NCBI GenBank assembly: GCA_027486585.1
Contig: JAIXOU010000019.1
Location: 18,228-82,227, forward strand
From: Verrucomicrobiaceae bacterium
Lineage (GTDB): Bacteria; Verrucomicrobiota; Verrucomicrobiia; Verrucomicrobiales; Verrucomicrobiaceae
Direction: 5' to 3'
Length of the DNA: 64,000 bases
Shown: positions 31,241 to 39,965 of the stretch, in pieces
Numbering within the stretch: position 1 is the first letter of the stretch
Layout of the letters: each line of letters opens with the position of its first letter
Position numbers and translations under genes: made by a program
The notes under the pieces: generated by a model
Databases searched by the model: none
The model's input: only the letters and a program-made list of their open reading frames with translations
Told to the model about the DNA's origin: nothing

Positions 31241-34200
31241 GTGAAACACCTGCTTATCTTCCTCCTAGCCACCACCTTCGCTTACGCCGAGGAGCACTAT
31301 CTGCTCGCAGCGGACAATCAGGTCATCGAGATCGACCGCACTGGCAAAGTCGTCTCCGTGCTGAAACATCCAGGTCACGGCGGCATTTACGATGCGGCAC
31401 GACTGCCGGACGGAGGCATCGCGTATGCGCATCGGGGCGGCCTGGCGGTGTTTGATGCAGCGAAGAAGCTCGTCCTGGAGCACAAGGCCGTCGCAGGCCT
31501 CAAAGGTGCGGAAGCGAACAGCGTGGCCGTGCTCGAAGGCGGCAAGAAGTTCGCACTCATGGACAGCGGCGTGAATCAGATCCGCATCGTCGATCAAAGC
31601 GGCAAGGTGGTGAGCGAGACGCCGCTGCCGGATCTCAAAGACGACCCGTTGCACTTCCGCTATCGCATGATCCGCGAGGTGTCCGGCGAGAACGCCTTCT
31701 GGATCGGCCAATACGGCCGCAAAACCGTCCTGAAAGTCGAAACAGGCACGGGGCGTGTGTTGCAGACCTTTCCGCTCGATCCGCTGCTGAAGCCATCGCC
31801 CACCGTGAAGAAGGCCTTCGCCACCTTGCAGGATGCGGATGGCTCGTTGTGGGTCGCCACGTCCACTGGATGCCAGTTGCTGCATGTGGATGCGAAAGGC
31901 CAAAAGCTCGGCTGCTGGACGAAAGAAGACCTCGGTCTGCAATGTCGCTACCTGCTCGGCCTGTCACGACTGGCCAATGGCAACGTGCTCATGGCCTGCG
32001 GGGATTATCACATGCAGAAAGCCGACGAGGGCCGCGATCTGCTCGCGGAGATCGATAAGGCCGGAAAAGTCGTGTGGAAGCTCACGCGAGATCAGTTGGT
32101 GGATCAAATCGACGGCGTGATCGACAAAGGCAGCGGCCTCGAAGAACTGCACATCACAAATGTTCATGTCTTTGACTCACCCGCTCCAAAATCAGCCTCC
32201 ACGAGCCCGATCCACAGCTTCATCGACAAGCACTGCATCGACTGCCATGACGACAGCGTCGCGAAGGGCGACTTCGACATCACCGCGCTGACCTTTAATC
32301 TCCGTCAAGCCGAAACACGCGGTCGATGGACACGAGTGTTTGATCTGATCGAAAAAGGCGAGATGCCGCCGCCGGAGAAGTCCAAAGTCAGCATGGAGGA
32401 ACGCAAAGCCGTCGTCTCGCAACTCAGCGCGAGCCTACTCGCCGCCGCACAGGCAGAGACGGCGAAAAACGGCCGCGGTCCGGTTCGGCGGCTCACTCGT
32501 GTGGAGTTTGAAAACAACCTGCGTGCGCTGCTGAAGCTGCCTGACCTCGACATCCGCGACAAACTGCCCGAGGACCGCGACGCGCATGGTTTCACCAAGG
32601 TCTCCGCGCTGCTGGATATGTCGCATGTGCAGCTCGATGCCTATCTCGAAGCCACCGAGACCGCTCTGCGCACGGCGATGGCAGGCCCAAAACCACCCGC
32701 AGCACCCGTGACGCAACGATTCACCGGCACGGAGCTTTTTCCAGGTCTGAACACCTTCGGCGAACGCGAGGCGATGTTCTTCGCACGCAACAACCGCATG
32801 GTGCCCATCACAGCGGCGGAGTTGAAAACGATGACACCTGAGCAGCGCCGCGATCCTAGCTTGGAGATGGCGCTCTTTCGCTCCGCCACCTGGCCGTATT
32901 ATGGCTATCCGCCTGGTTTCCGAGCCAAACAAAAGGGAGCGTATCGCGTGCGTTTTCGCGGACGAGCCGTGCGGCAGGTGCGTGACTTCCGCCTCGTGCC
33001 CGCGCATGAACCCGTGGCGATGAGTTTTCGCGCCCGGCAGCCTTCCGGAGCCGATGTTTCCGGCGATGTGCGCGAGACCGGTGGCTGGATGGATTTGCAA
33101 CCCGATGCGCGTGATTTCGAAACGACGATTCATCTCAAGGCAGGCGAGACCTTTGAATACAGCCCGCTCGGCTTACCCGTGCCCTTCATCCGCACCGATG
33201 GCGGCTTCTTCTATGATTACCCGCCGATGCCGCCGGATGGACATCGCGGCGTCGCGATCCAGTGGCTTGAAGTCACCGGCCCGATCAGCGATGCACAGTG
33301 GCCACCGCCATCGCATCACGTTTTGTTTGATGAGGTGGAGATCGCCAAAGCCACCGGCGCCGATGCTGAAAAGCTCTTCCGCCGATTCGCCGCGACGGCC
33401 GCTTTGCGTCCTATGAGCGAGAAGGATCACCAGCCCTTTTTGAAGCTCATTCAGGCTAAAATCACCGCTGGAGCCACTTTTGCCGATGCCATGCTCGCGG
33501 GCTATCAGGCGCTGCTTTGCTCTTCGCACTGCCTTTACCTCACCGAGCCGAGAAAAGACGCTCCCGATACCCACTTTGCCATCGCGAGCCGTCTCTCGCA
33601 TTTTCTCTGGAACTCGCGACCCGATGACGAACTGGTCCAACTCGCGAAAACGGGCCGTTTGCATGACAAAGCCGTGCTCCGAGCGCAAACCGAACGCCTC
33701 ATCGCCGATCCGCGCTTCGAGCAGTTCGTGCGCACCTTTGCCGAAGAATGGCTCGACCTTCGCAAACTGCGCCGCGACATCCCGGACGAGCGTTTATATC
33801 CCGAGTATCGCAAAGACGACTACCTCGTCGATTCGATGGCCTACGAGACGCAGTCCTTCCTCCGCGCCATGATTCGCGAGAACCTGCCCTCGAGTACAGT
33901 CATTGCCGCCGACTTCACTTTTGTGAATGATCGCTTGGCACGTCACTATGATCTGCCACGTGTCAGCGGTTCCGCCATGAAGCGCGTTTCATTGCCCAAA
34001 AGCAGTCCGTATGGCGGACTCATCACGCAAGCTGCACTGATGAAACACACCGCCAATGGAACCACCACCTCCCCCGTGTTGCGCGGCGTGTGGATCATGG
34101 AAAAACTGCTCGGCCAGCCGCCACCACCGCCACCCAAGAGCGTGCCCGCTGTGGAGCCGGACATTCGTGGTGCCACGACAATCCGCGACCTGCTTGCCAA

Positions 34201-34651
34201 ACACACCTCTTTGAAATCCTGTGCAGCCTGCCACGCGAAGTTCGATCCTATCGGCTTTGCCATGGAGAACTTTGATGTCATGGGTGCTTGGCGGGATCGC
34301 TATCGCGGCATGGAGCGCGGCGAAAAGATCACTGGCATTGATCCCGCCGGACATCCCTACACCTACTTCGTCGGCCAACCCGTCGATGCCTCCAGTAAGC
34401 TTCCTACAGGCGAATCCTTCCACGACATCCATGATGTCAAACGTCTCCTCACGGCCAACCCGCGCCAACTTGCCAAAAACCTCCTCGAACACCTCGTCCT
34501 CCACGCCACCGGCACGCCCGTGGGATTCGCGGATCGCGAAGAAATCGAGACGATGCTCGATGCGTGCGCGGCGGATGGGTTTCGTGTGAAGGACCTGATT
34601 AACGCACTCGTGCAAAGCCGTATTTTCCTTGGTTCAATACTCCAGTCATGA
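31241..34651 (+). CDS. Exported propeller-cytochrome protein with DUF1587/DUF1595/DUF1592/DUF1588/DUF1585
   Basis: I choose the GTG at 31241 because it gives a proper signal peptide (KHLLIFLLATTFAYAEE); the longer upstream frame would run through the hairpin. The protein is 1136 residues. An N-terminal propeller of short repeats (about 18-300: AADNQVIEIDRTGKVVSVLKHP) is followed by a cytochrome-like segment with CIDCH (from Cys332). Then come DUF1587 (about 413-480, RRLTRVEFENNLRALL), DUF1595 (about 710-775), DUF1592 (about 780-900, SRLSHFLWNSRPDDEL), DUF1588 (about 925-1025, with CAACHAKFDPIGFAMENFD at 994) and DUF1585 (about 1063-1133). This architecture pairs with DUF1552, which overlaps it downstream by 4 bp. 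The reaction is unknown. Confidence 0.92.
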   Translation: MKHLLIFLLATTFAYAEEHYLLAADNQVIEIDRTGKVVSVLKHPGHGGIYDAARLPDGGIAYAHRGGLAVFDAAKKLVLEHKAVAGLKGAEANSVAVLEGGKKFALMDSGVNQIRIVDQSGKVVSETPLPDLKDDPLHFRYRMIREVSGENAFWIGQYGRKTVLKVETGTGRVLQTFPLDPLLKPSPTVKKAFATLQDADGSLWVATSTGCQLLHVDAKGQKLGCWTKEDLGLQCRYLLGLSRLANGNVLMACGDYHMQKADEGRDLLAEIDKAGKVVWKLTRDQLVDQIDGVIDKGSGLEELHITNVHVFDSPAPKSASTSPIHSFIDKHCIDCHDDSVAKGDFDITALTFNLRQAETRGRWTRVFDLIEKGEMPPPEKSKVSMEERKAVVSQLSASLLAAAQAETAKNGRGPVRRLTRVEFENNLRALLKLPDLDIRDKLPEDRDAHGFTKVSALLDMSHVQLDAYLEATETALRTAMAGPKPPAAPVTQRFTGTELFPGLNTFGEREAMFFARNNRMVPITAAELKTMTPEQRRDPSLEMALFRSATWPYYGYPPGFRAKQKGAYRVRFRGRAVRQVRDFRLVPAHEPVAMSFRARQPSGADVSGDVRETGGWMDLQPDARDFETTIHLKAGETFEYSPLGLPVPFIRTDGGFFYDYPPMPPDGHRGVAIQWLEVTGPISDAQWPPPSHHVLFDEVEIAKATGADAEKLFRRFAATAALRPMSEKDHQPFLKLIQAKITAGATFADAMLAGYQALLCSSHCLYLTEPRKDAPDTHFAIASRLSHFLWNSRPDDELVQLAKTGRLHDKAVLRAQTERLIADPRFEQFVRTFAEEWLDLRKLRRDIPDERLYPEYRKDDYLVDSMAYETQSFLRAMIRENLPSSTVIAADFTFVNDRLARHYDLPRVSGSAMKRVSLPKSSPYGGLITQAALMKHTANGTTTSPVLRGVWIMEKLLGQPPPPPPKSVPAVEPDIRGATTIRDLLAKHTSLKSCAACHAKFDPIGFAMENFDVMGAWRDRYRGMERGEKITGIDPAGHPYTYFVGQPVDASSKLPTGESFHDIHDVKRLLTANPRQLAKNLLEHLVLHATGTPVGFADREEIETMLDACAADGFRVKDLINALVQSRIFLGSILQS

Positions 34652-35946
34652 ACTTCCCCTACATCTCCACTCCGATTCCACGCCGCCGTTTTCTCCGCGG
34701 CCTAGGCGTCACGCTTGGCCTTCCGTTCCTGGAGCAAAACTACGCCCGCGCGGCATTGCACGCGCCTCCAAAGCGAATGTTGCTTATCTCTAATAACCTC
34801 GGCGTGCTGCCTCAGCATTTCTTTCCAAAGGACAAAGGTCCCGGCTATACGCTCTCACCTTATTTGAAAGAACTCTCAGCCTTTAGGAATGACTTCACTG
34901 TGTGCAGCGGTCTTTCGCATCCGGCGGTGACTGGCGGACACAGTACGGAAAACTGTTTCCTCACCGCCGCACGCGAACCTACTCGAAGCGGATTTCGCAA
35001 TAGCATCTCACTCGATCAGTTCGCTGCTGAAACCATCGGCCAGCAGACGCGATTTCCCACGCTGAACCTTGGCGTGAATATTGACAAAGCTAACCGCAGT
35101 CTGTCTTGGACACGCGATGGCGTGCTGTTGCCCGCTGAGGATAGACCGGCTGCTTTGTTTCGAAAAATGTTCCTCCAGGGAGATGCAAAACAGACCGCGC
35201 TTTCACTCAAACGCCTCCAAGAGCGAGGCAGCGTGCTTGATGTGTTGAGCGAGGACATGCGTGGTTTCCAACGCGGACTAAGCGCCACGGATCGCTCGCG
35301 TTTGGACCAATACTTAACCTCGGTTCGAGAGCTCGAGGAGCGACTCGCCATCTCCGGAGAATGGGAGAGAAAACCCAAGCCCAACACTCAAGTTGCGCCA
35401 CCTCAGGATATCGCCGACAAAGCCAAATTTTTTCCCAAGATTCAGCTCATGCTCGAAATGGCACGGCTCGCCTTCGAGTCCGACTCCACGCGCATCATCA
35501 CCCTCATGGTGGACGGTTTTGCCACGCCCGTTTTTGAGATTGATGCACAGCACCGCACTCGCGATGGCTATCACAATCTCAGCCACCACGGCCAGTCGAA
35601 AGAGAAACTCGCCGAACTCGAAAAGGTGGATCTTCAGCAGATGCGTCACCTGCGCGATCTCATTACTGCACTCGCCGCCTCGCCTACGGCCGACTCCAAA
35701 CGCCTGCTTGACCACACGATGGTCCTCTACGGCAGTAACCTCGGCGATGCCAATGTTCACAACTGCACCAACCTCCCAGTCCTCCTCGCCGGCGGCGGAT
35801 TCAAACATGGCCAGCACCTCGCCTTCGACACCGAGCAGAACAAGCCACTGTGCAATCTCTTCGTTTCCATGATGCAGAACATGGGTATCGAATCAGCGTC
35901 ATTTGGTAGCAGCGGCGGCACCCTCAGCGGATTGAACCAACTCTAA
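34648..35946 (+). CDS. DUF1552 family protein
   Basis: The 432-residue protein has a Tat-like start (IPRRRFLRGLGVTLGLPFLEQ). Typical DUF1552 blocks are PPKRMLLISNNLGVLPQHFFP, LSHPAVTGGHSTENCFLTAA, SISLDQFAAETIG and NLSHHGQSKEKLAELEKVD, with a late VLYGSNLGDANVHNCTNLPVLLAGGGF. DUF1552 is distantly related to DUF1501 and is almost always encoded beside DUF1592-type cytochrome proteins, as here (ATGA overlap with the upstream gene). Its function is unknown. It is the counterpart of the DUF1501 proteins in this second type of module. Confidence 0.93.
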   Translation: MNFPYISTPIPRRRFLRGLGVTLGLPFLEQNYARAALHAPPKRMLLISNNLGVLPQHFFPKDKGPGYTLSPYLKELSAFRNDFTVCSGLSHPAVTGGHSTENCFLTAAREPTRSGFRNSISLDQFAAETIGQQTRFPTLNLGVNIDKANRSLSWTRDGVLLPAEDRPAALFRKMFLQGDAKQTALSLKRLQERGSVLDVLSEDMRGFQRGLSATDRSRLDQYLTSVRELEERLAISGEWERKPKPNTQVAPPQDIADKAKFFPKIQLMLEMARLAFESDSTRIITLMVDGFATPVFEIDAQHRTRDGYHNLSHHGQSKEKLAELEKVDLQQMRHLRDLITALAASPTADSKRLLDHTMVLYGSNLGDANVHNCTNLPVLLAGGGFKHGQHLAFDTEQNKPLCNLFVSMMQNMGIESASFGSSGGTLSGLNQL

Positions 35947-35949
35947 ATT

Positions 35950-37644
35950 ATGAAAATACTCCTCATCTCACTTAGCCTCGCCACCTCTGCTTTCGCTGAG
36001 GTCAAAACCGAAACCCTCAACATGCCAATGCGCGATGGCATCAAGCTCGCCACTGACATCTATCGCGATGATGCCGTGACAAAGGCTCCTGTGATCCTCA
36101 CCCGAACGCCATATGATCGCACGAAGCAGAAGGCCACGGGAGAGCGATGGGCAAAGGCAGGCTACATCTTCATCGCGCAAGATTGTCGCGGGAAGTTTGG
36201 GTCGGAAGGAGCGTTTGCGCCATACAACAATGAAGGCCAGGATGGCTACGACTCCATCGAGTGGATCACGGGCCAGCCTTGGTGCAGTGGTCGTGTGGGT
36301 ATGATGGGCGGGTCGTATGTCGGCGCGGTGCAGTGGCAGGCAGCGGCGGAGAATCCACCCGGACTTGCCGCCATCGCACCGCAAGCGACCTGGAGCAGCT
36401 TTTATCGAAACCTCCACCTCGGCGGCTCCGTGCGGCTTTCGCTCATCGCAGGCTGGATCGCGGGCAACACTCCAAAGCACGAAGGCGTGAAGCCTGCGGA
36501 CATGAGCGAGGCCTTGCTACGTCTGCCACTCAGCGATGTCGATGAAGCCATCGGTTGGCCCATGCCTTGGCTCGATGCCTTCCTAACGCATCCCAAGCCG
36601 GATGGCTTCTGGACTCGGCTCAATCTCACCTCGCGTCTTCCTGAATTGCAACTACCCGCGCTACATGTTGTCGGCTACTACGACTACTTTTCGCGCGAGT
36701 CGGTGGGTAACTTCATGATCATGCAAAAGCAGGCGCGTGATGTGAAAACACGCGAGCAGCAGCGCCTCATTCTCGGCCCGTGGGATCATGGCACCATTGG
36801 CAAGACAAAGGTCGCTGAAGTTGAATTCGGACTCGATGCTGCCTTGGATACCTTTGCGCTTCAGCTCGACTGGTTTAATCGCCATCTCAAGCAAGACCCG
36901 GCTGCACAAGCTAAAACCTTCCCGCCCGTGCGCTACTTCTCCATGGGCGATAACGTCTGGCACGATGCTCAAACGTGGCCGCCGGAAGGCTTCACCGCGA
37001 CTTCGTTCTACCTTCGTTCCGAAGGCAAAGCGAACACTCGGCAGGGAAGGGGAGTTCTTTCTCTGAAAGCACCTACCCAAGATGAAACACCGGACACCTT
37101 CCTCGCAGATCCCGCTAAGCCAACGCCATCAAACCCCATCACCGAAGCACGCCCCATCAAAGCCGCTGTCTGGGGACCTGTGAATCAAGGCGCCACCGAG
37201 GATCGCGATGACGTGCTTGTTTACTCCAGCGAGCCGATGACTGAACCGCTCACTTTTGCCGGCAATGCTGAAGCCAAGCTTCATGTCAGCACCGATACGC
37301 CCGATGCTGATTGGGCCGTCAAACTCATTGACGTGCATCCTGATGGTTTTGCGCAAAACATCGCGCGCGGCATCTTGCGTGGACGCTATCGCGCTTCCTT
37401 GCTCAAACCCGAGTTGATGCAGCCCGGCCAAATTTACGAGATCACTGTCGATCTCGGTCCCGTCGCTGCCACCATCGCCAAAGGTCATCAACTCCGTGTG
37501 GATATCAGCGGTGCCGACTTTCCCCTCTACGACCGCAATCCTAACACTGCCGAAGGCATCACTAGCAGCAAAACCGCCATCGCCACCGAGCAGGTGCATC
37601 ATAAGACGGGAGCGTTGTCGCGCATCGTGCTGCCGGTGAAGTAA
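35950..37644 (+). CDS. CocE/NonD-family hydrolase (peptidase S15 fold)
   Basis: The 564-residue exported protein has a short signal peptide (about 1-16, SAFAE). It opens with MPMRDGIKLATDIYRD, the usual CocE/S15 start. The nucleophile elbow is MMGGSYVGAVQW with Ser122, and GPWDHG..G later supplies the region of the catalytic His. The C-terminal X-Pro-type beta-sandwich domain is at about 390-564 (LTFAGNAEAKLHVSTDTPDADW). Family members hydrolyse acyl esters or Xaa-Pro peptides. It starts 3 bp after DUF1552, so it belongs to that operon. The scar at 20670 carries the first 30 or so codons of a related gene. Confidence 0.9.
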   Translation: MKILLISLSLATSAFAEVKTETLNMPMRDGIKLATDIYRDDAVTKAPVILTRTPYDRTKQKATGERWAKAGYIFIAQDCRGKFGSEGAFAPYNNEGQDGYDSIEWITGQPWCSGRVGMMGGSYVGAVQWQAAAENPPGLAAIAPQATWSSFYRNLHLGGSVRLSLIAGWIAGNTPKHEGVKPADMSEALLRLPLSDVDEAIGWPMPWLDAFLTHPKPDGFWTRLNLTSRLPELQLPALHVVGYYDYFSRESVGNFMIMQKQARDVKTREQQRLILGPWDHGTIGKTKVAEVEFGLDAALDTFALQLDWFNRHLKQDPAAQAKTFPPVRYFSMGDNVWHDAQTWPPEGFTATSFYLRSEGKANTRQGRGVLSLKAPTQDETPDTFLADPAKPTPSNPITEARPIKAAVWGPVNQGATEDRDDVLVYSSEPMTEPLTFAGNAEAKLHVSTDTPDADWAVKLIDVHPDGFAQNIARGILRGRYRASLLKPELMQPGQIYEITVDLGPVAATIAKGHQLRVDISGADFPLYDRNPNTAEGITSSKTAIATEQVHHKTGALSRIVLPVK

Positions 37645-37702
37645 GGCATCGTCATAAAAGCTCTCGTCTCCTAATCAAGCCTAAAACAATTTCAAACCAA
37701 GC

Positions 37703-38308
37703 ATGAAATCATTCCTTCCAACCCTACTCCTTGCTTCTCTCCTGCTTATTTCCAAAGCCCATACGGAAGAGGTCCTTTTGTTTCAAGATGGGAAAGCTGA
37801 GATGTTAAATGACAAGCTCAAGTTTTTTCATGGTTCTTGGAAATTTGCAGAGGGAGCGATGTTGGGAGAGCAGGTTCCCACGGAAAAACACACCGCCACC
37901 ATCAAGGCGCTCATTCCATTTGATCGGCTCAAGGTGGAGTGGAAAATGAAGTTTGCCCAACCCAAAGAGACCTTCCTTTTCGTTGCATGGCCGGCCGATT
38001 CTGGGGCACACGCCATTGATTTTACCTTCAATCCAGACACTGGAAGGTTCACGATTGTGCGTCCGAAATTCAAAGACTTGCCTCGGGCGATTTTGACCAA
38101 AGGTAAACTGGCCAAGCTCAATACGGAATGGCATGAACTCGTCTGTATCCACGACGGTGCCCTCGTTACAGTAACCATTGACGGCGCCACTATCACAGCG
38201 CGAGACGAGAGCTTTAGTCGTCCAATGGGACCCTTTTATCTAAATGGCGGCGGATTTAATGGGGCCCAGTTTCTCATAAAAGATCTCCGCATCACTTCGC
38301 TCCAATAG
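37703..38308 (+). CDS. Small exported DUF1080-like (concanavalin-fold) protein
   Basis: The 201-residue protein has a signal peptide (about 1-21). The mature part resembles a single LamG/DUF1080 beta-sandwich: a damaged-looking start (LLFQDGKAEMLNDKL..FHGSWKFAEGAML), a central FDRLKVEWKMKFAQPKETFLFV, and a closing GALVTVTIDGATITARDES...PMGPFYLNGGGFNGAQFLIKDLRI. DUF1080 domains include 3-keto-disaccharide hydrolases. I see no catalytic residues that decide between hydrolase and binding protein. It is separated by 58 bp from the S15 gene and may be its own unit or the operon's last gene. Confidence 0.6.
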   Translation: MKSFLPTLLLASLLLISKAHTEEVLLFQDGKAEMLNDKLKFFHGSWKFAEGAMLGEQVPTEKHTATIKALIPFDRLKVEWKMKFAQPKETFLFVAWPADSGAHAIDFTFNPDTGRFTIVRPKFKDLPRAILTKGKLAKLNTEWHELVCIHDGALVTVTIDGATITARDESFSRPMGPFYLNGGGFNGAQFLIKDLRITSLQ

Positions 38309-38379
38309 TTTTCGGCCTGTGAAAACTTTTTTCGGCAAATGAGGCCCGTGGCTGTGACTCTCATGCAGCACCCCTTGAT

Positions 38380-38904
38380 ATGCCGCCGCCTCTTGATCCT
38401 CAGCACGCCCAGTTCCTCCGCCTTTATGCGGATCAGGAGCAGGCGTTGCATGGCTATGTGCGGTCGATGTTGCCAGACCGGCACGAGGCCTCGGAGGTCA
38501 TGCAGGAAGTCATTGTGACGCTGTGGCAGAAGTTCGAGGGAGCGCATGATTTTAGGAAGTGGTCCTTCGGCGTGGCGCGAATGAAGGTGCTGCACCATCT
38601 CCAGAGGAAAATGCGGGACCGGCATGTCTTCAGCGAAGAGCTTGTCAAGCAGCTTGCGGACCGGCAGGCTGAGTTGGAGGTGCGGCACACCAAGCAGCGC
38701 GAGGCGCTGGAGCATTGTTTGGAAAAACTGCCACAGGGCCAGCGTGAGTTGGTGATCACGGCTTACACGAAAGGCACGCGCATGGACGATCTGGCGGTTC
38801 AGCGCGGCGAGACCGCGATGGCGCTTTACAAGAAACTTCATCGCATCCGGCAGGCCTTGCTGGAGTGCGTCCGCAGAACCCTGACTCAGGAGGAACTGGC
38901 ATGA
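38380..38904 (+). CDS. ECF-type RNA polymerase sigma factor
   Basis: The 174-residue protein has sigma-70 region 2 (about 10-75: LRLYADQEQALHGYVRSMLPDRHEASEVMQEV, with HDFRKWSFGVARMKVL) and region 4 (about 110-165: LEHCLEKLPQGQRELV, RMDDLAVQRGETAMALYKKLHRIRQALLECV). The layout matches the ECF sigma factors expanded in Rhodopirellula and Verrucomicrobium. Its stop overlaps the start of the anti-sigma-like gene (ATGA), so the two are coupled. The pair heads the 38-64 kb island of exported glycan-active enzymes and may control it. Confidence 0.92.
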   Translation: MPPPLDPQHAQFLRLYADQEQALHGYVRSMLPDRHEASEVMQEVIVTLWQKFEGAHDFRKWSFGVARMKVLHHLQRKMRDRHVFSEELVKQLADRQAELEVRHTKQREALEHCLEKLPQGQRELVITAYTKGTRMDDLAVQRGETAMALYKKLHRIRQALLECVRRTLTQEELA

Positions 38905-39920
38905 ACATGAACTGGCACGATCTTATCGAACGCTACATCTCTGGCACCATCACGGAGGCCGAGACAGAGGCATTGGAGCAGCAACTCAAAACGGATGCCG
39001 ATCTGCGCGACTGGTATCTCGATGCGGTGAATCTCGACTCGGCACTCGAACTCACTGCAGAGTCCGCCGAGCTCGCCATGATCCTGCCGGTGCCACCTTC
39101 TCACCGGGTGCTCACGCCAGCTTCGTCTCATCCTTTCCGCTGGCTCTCCTGGCGACCGCTCACCGCTGCGGCGGCAGGGCTGGTGATTGGGATGTTCTGC
39201 ACCTCGGTGGTGTTTGGTTTCGGAGCGCGGTCGGTCGAGAAGGTGCTGTCGCTTTTGCAGGAGAGTTTTGAGAGTGGACCTGCGCCCTTGGTGACGGGTG
39301 TGCCGCCTTTGCTGGAGCAATGGAGCGGAGATTACTCGGAGATCGTGTTGGAGCACGAGGGCGTGAAGCCGAAGGATGGCAACAAGATGGCTCGGTTGCT
39401 GCGCTCGGATTTCGAGGGCCGAACGGTGCCGTTGCCAAGCCGTCAGGGTGATCTGATGCGTGTGGTGGATGTGAGGCCGTTTCAGAGCGAGGCGAATGGC
39501 GCTGATGTGGTGCTGACGCTGTCGGCGCTGTTCAACGCCGTGACTTTCCCGGCAACGGAGCGCTACGACGGGATGGTGACCATTTACGCGCTCGGCGCTG
39601 ATACCGATCTGCGCGGTGCCACGGAAGACAGTGTGAAGGAGGACGCGCTGGCCTTCAGCGTCGGCAGGCTCCCCGCACTGGATCGCGTTACGAGCACCTG
39701 GCAGCCTGCCTCAACGCGGCTGTTGCTGCCGGCGGGGACTGCGTTTGTGATGCTGAAGGCGTCCGTCTGCCGAATGCCCGTAGGAAGCAAGAGCCTGTCC
39801 TCGCTGCCCGAGTCCGTGACCTTTGCCGGGCACTTCGTGGATGACGTGCGCGCGTCCATCCGCATCCGCGATGCGGTGCCCAACCATCGAGCCCAAGCGG
39901 TCACCCAAGTCGCGAAATGA
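38901..39920 (+). CDS. Putative anti-sigma factor, single-pass membrane protein
   Basis: The 339-residue protein starts at the ATG at 38901. A cytoplasmic N-terminus (WHDLIERYISGTITEAETEALEQQLKTDADLRDWYLDAV) is the usual anti-sigma/FecR-type start. One membrane helix follows (about 98-116, LTAAAAGLVIGMFCTSVVFGF) and then a periplasmic part of about 220 residues. I do not see a FecR signature in the ectodomain; its GDYSEIVLEHEGVKPKDGNKMARL segment looks like a beta-sandwich. It probably holds the ECF sigma factor inactive until an outside signal arrives (inferred from position). The sulfatase gene follows after 45 bp. Confidence 0.75.
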   Translation: MNMNWHDLIERYISGTITEAETEALEQQLKTDADLRDWYLDAVNLDSALELTAESAELAMILPVPPSHRVLTPASSHPFRWLSWRPLTAAAAGLVIGMFCTSVVFGFGARSVEKVLSLLQESFESGPAPLVTGVPPLLEQWSGDYSEIVLEHEGVKPKDGNKMARLLRSDFEGRTVPLPSRQGDLMRVVDVRPFQSEANGADVVLTLSALFNAVTFPATERYDGMVTIYALGADTDLRGATEDSVKEDALAFSVGRLPALDRVTSTWQPASTRLLLPAGTAFVMLKASVCRMPVGSKSLSSLPESVTFAGHFVDDVRASIRIRDAVPNHRAQAVTQVAK

Positions 39921-39965
39921 GTGATGAGGAAACAACAGCAACCACAAAGACAAAGTTCATTCCCT

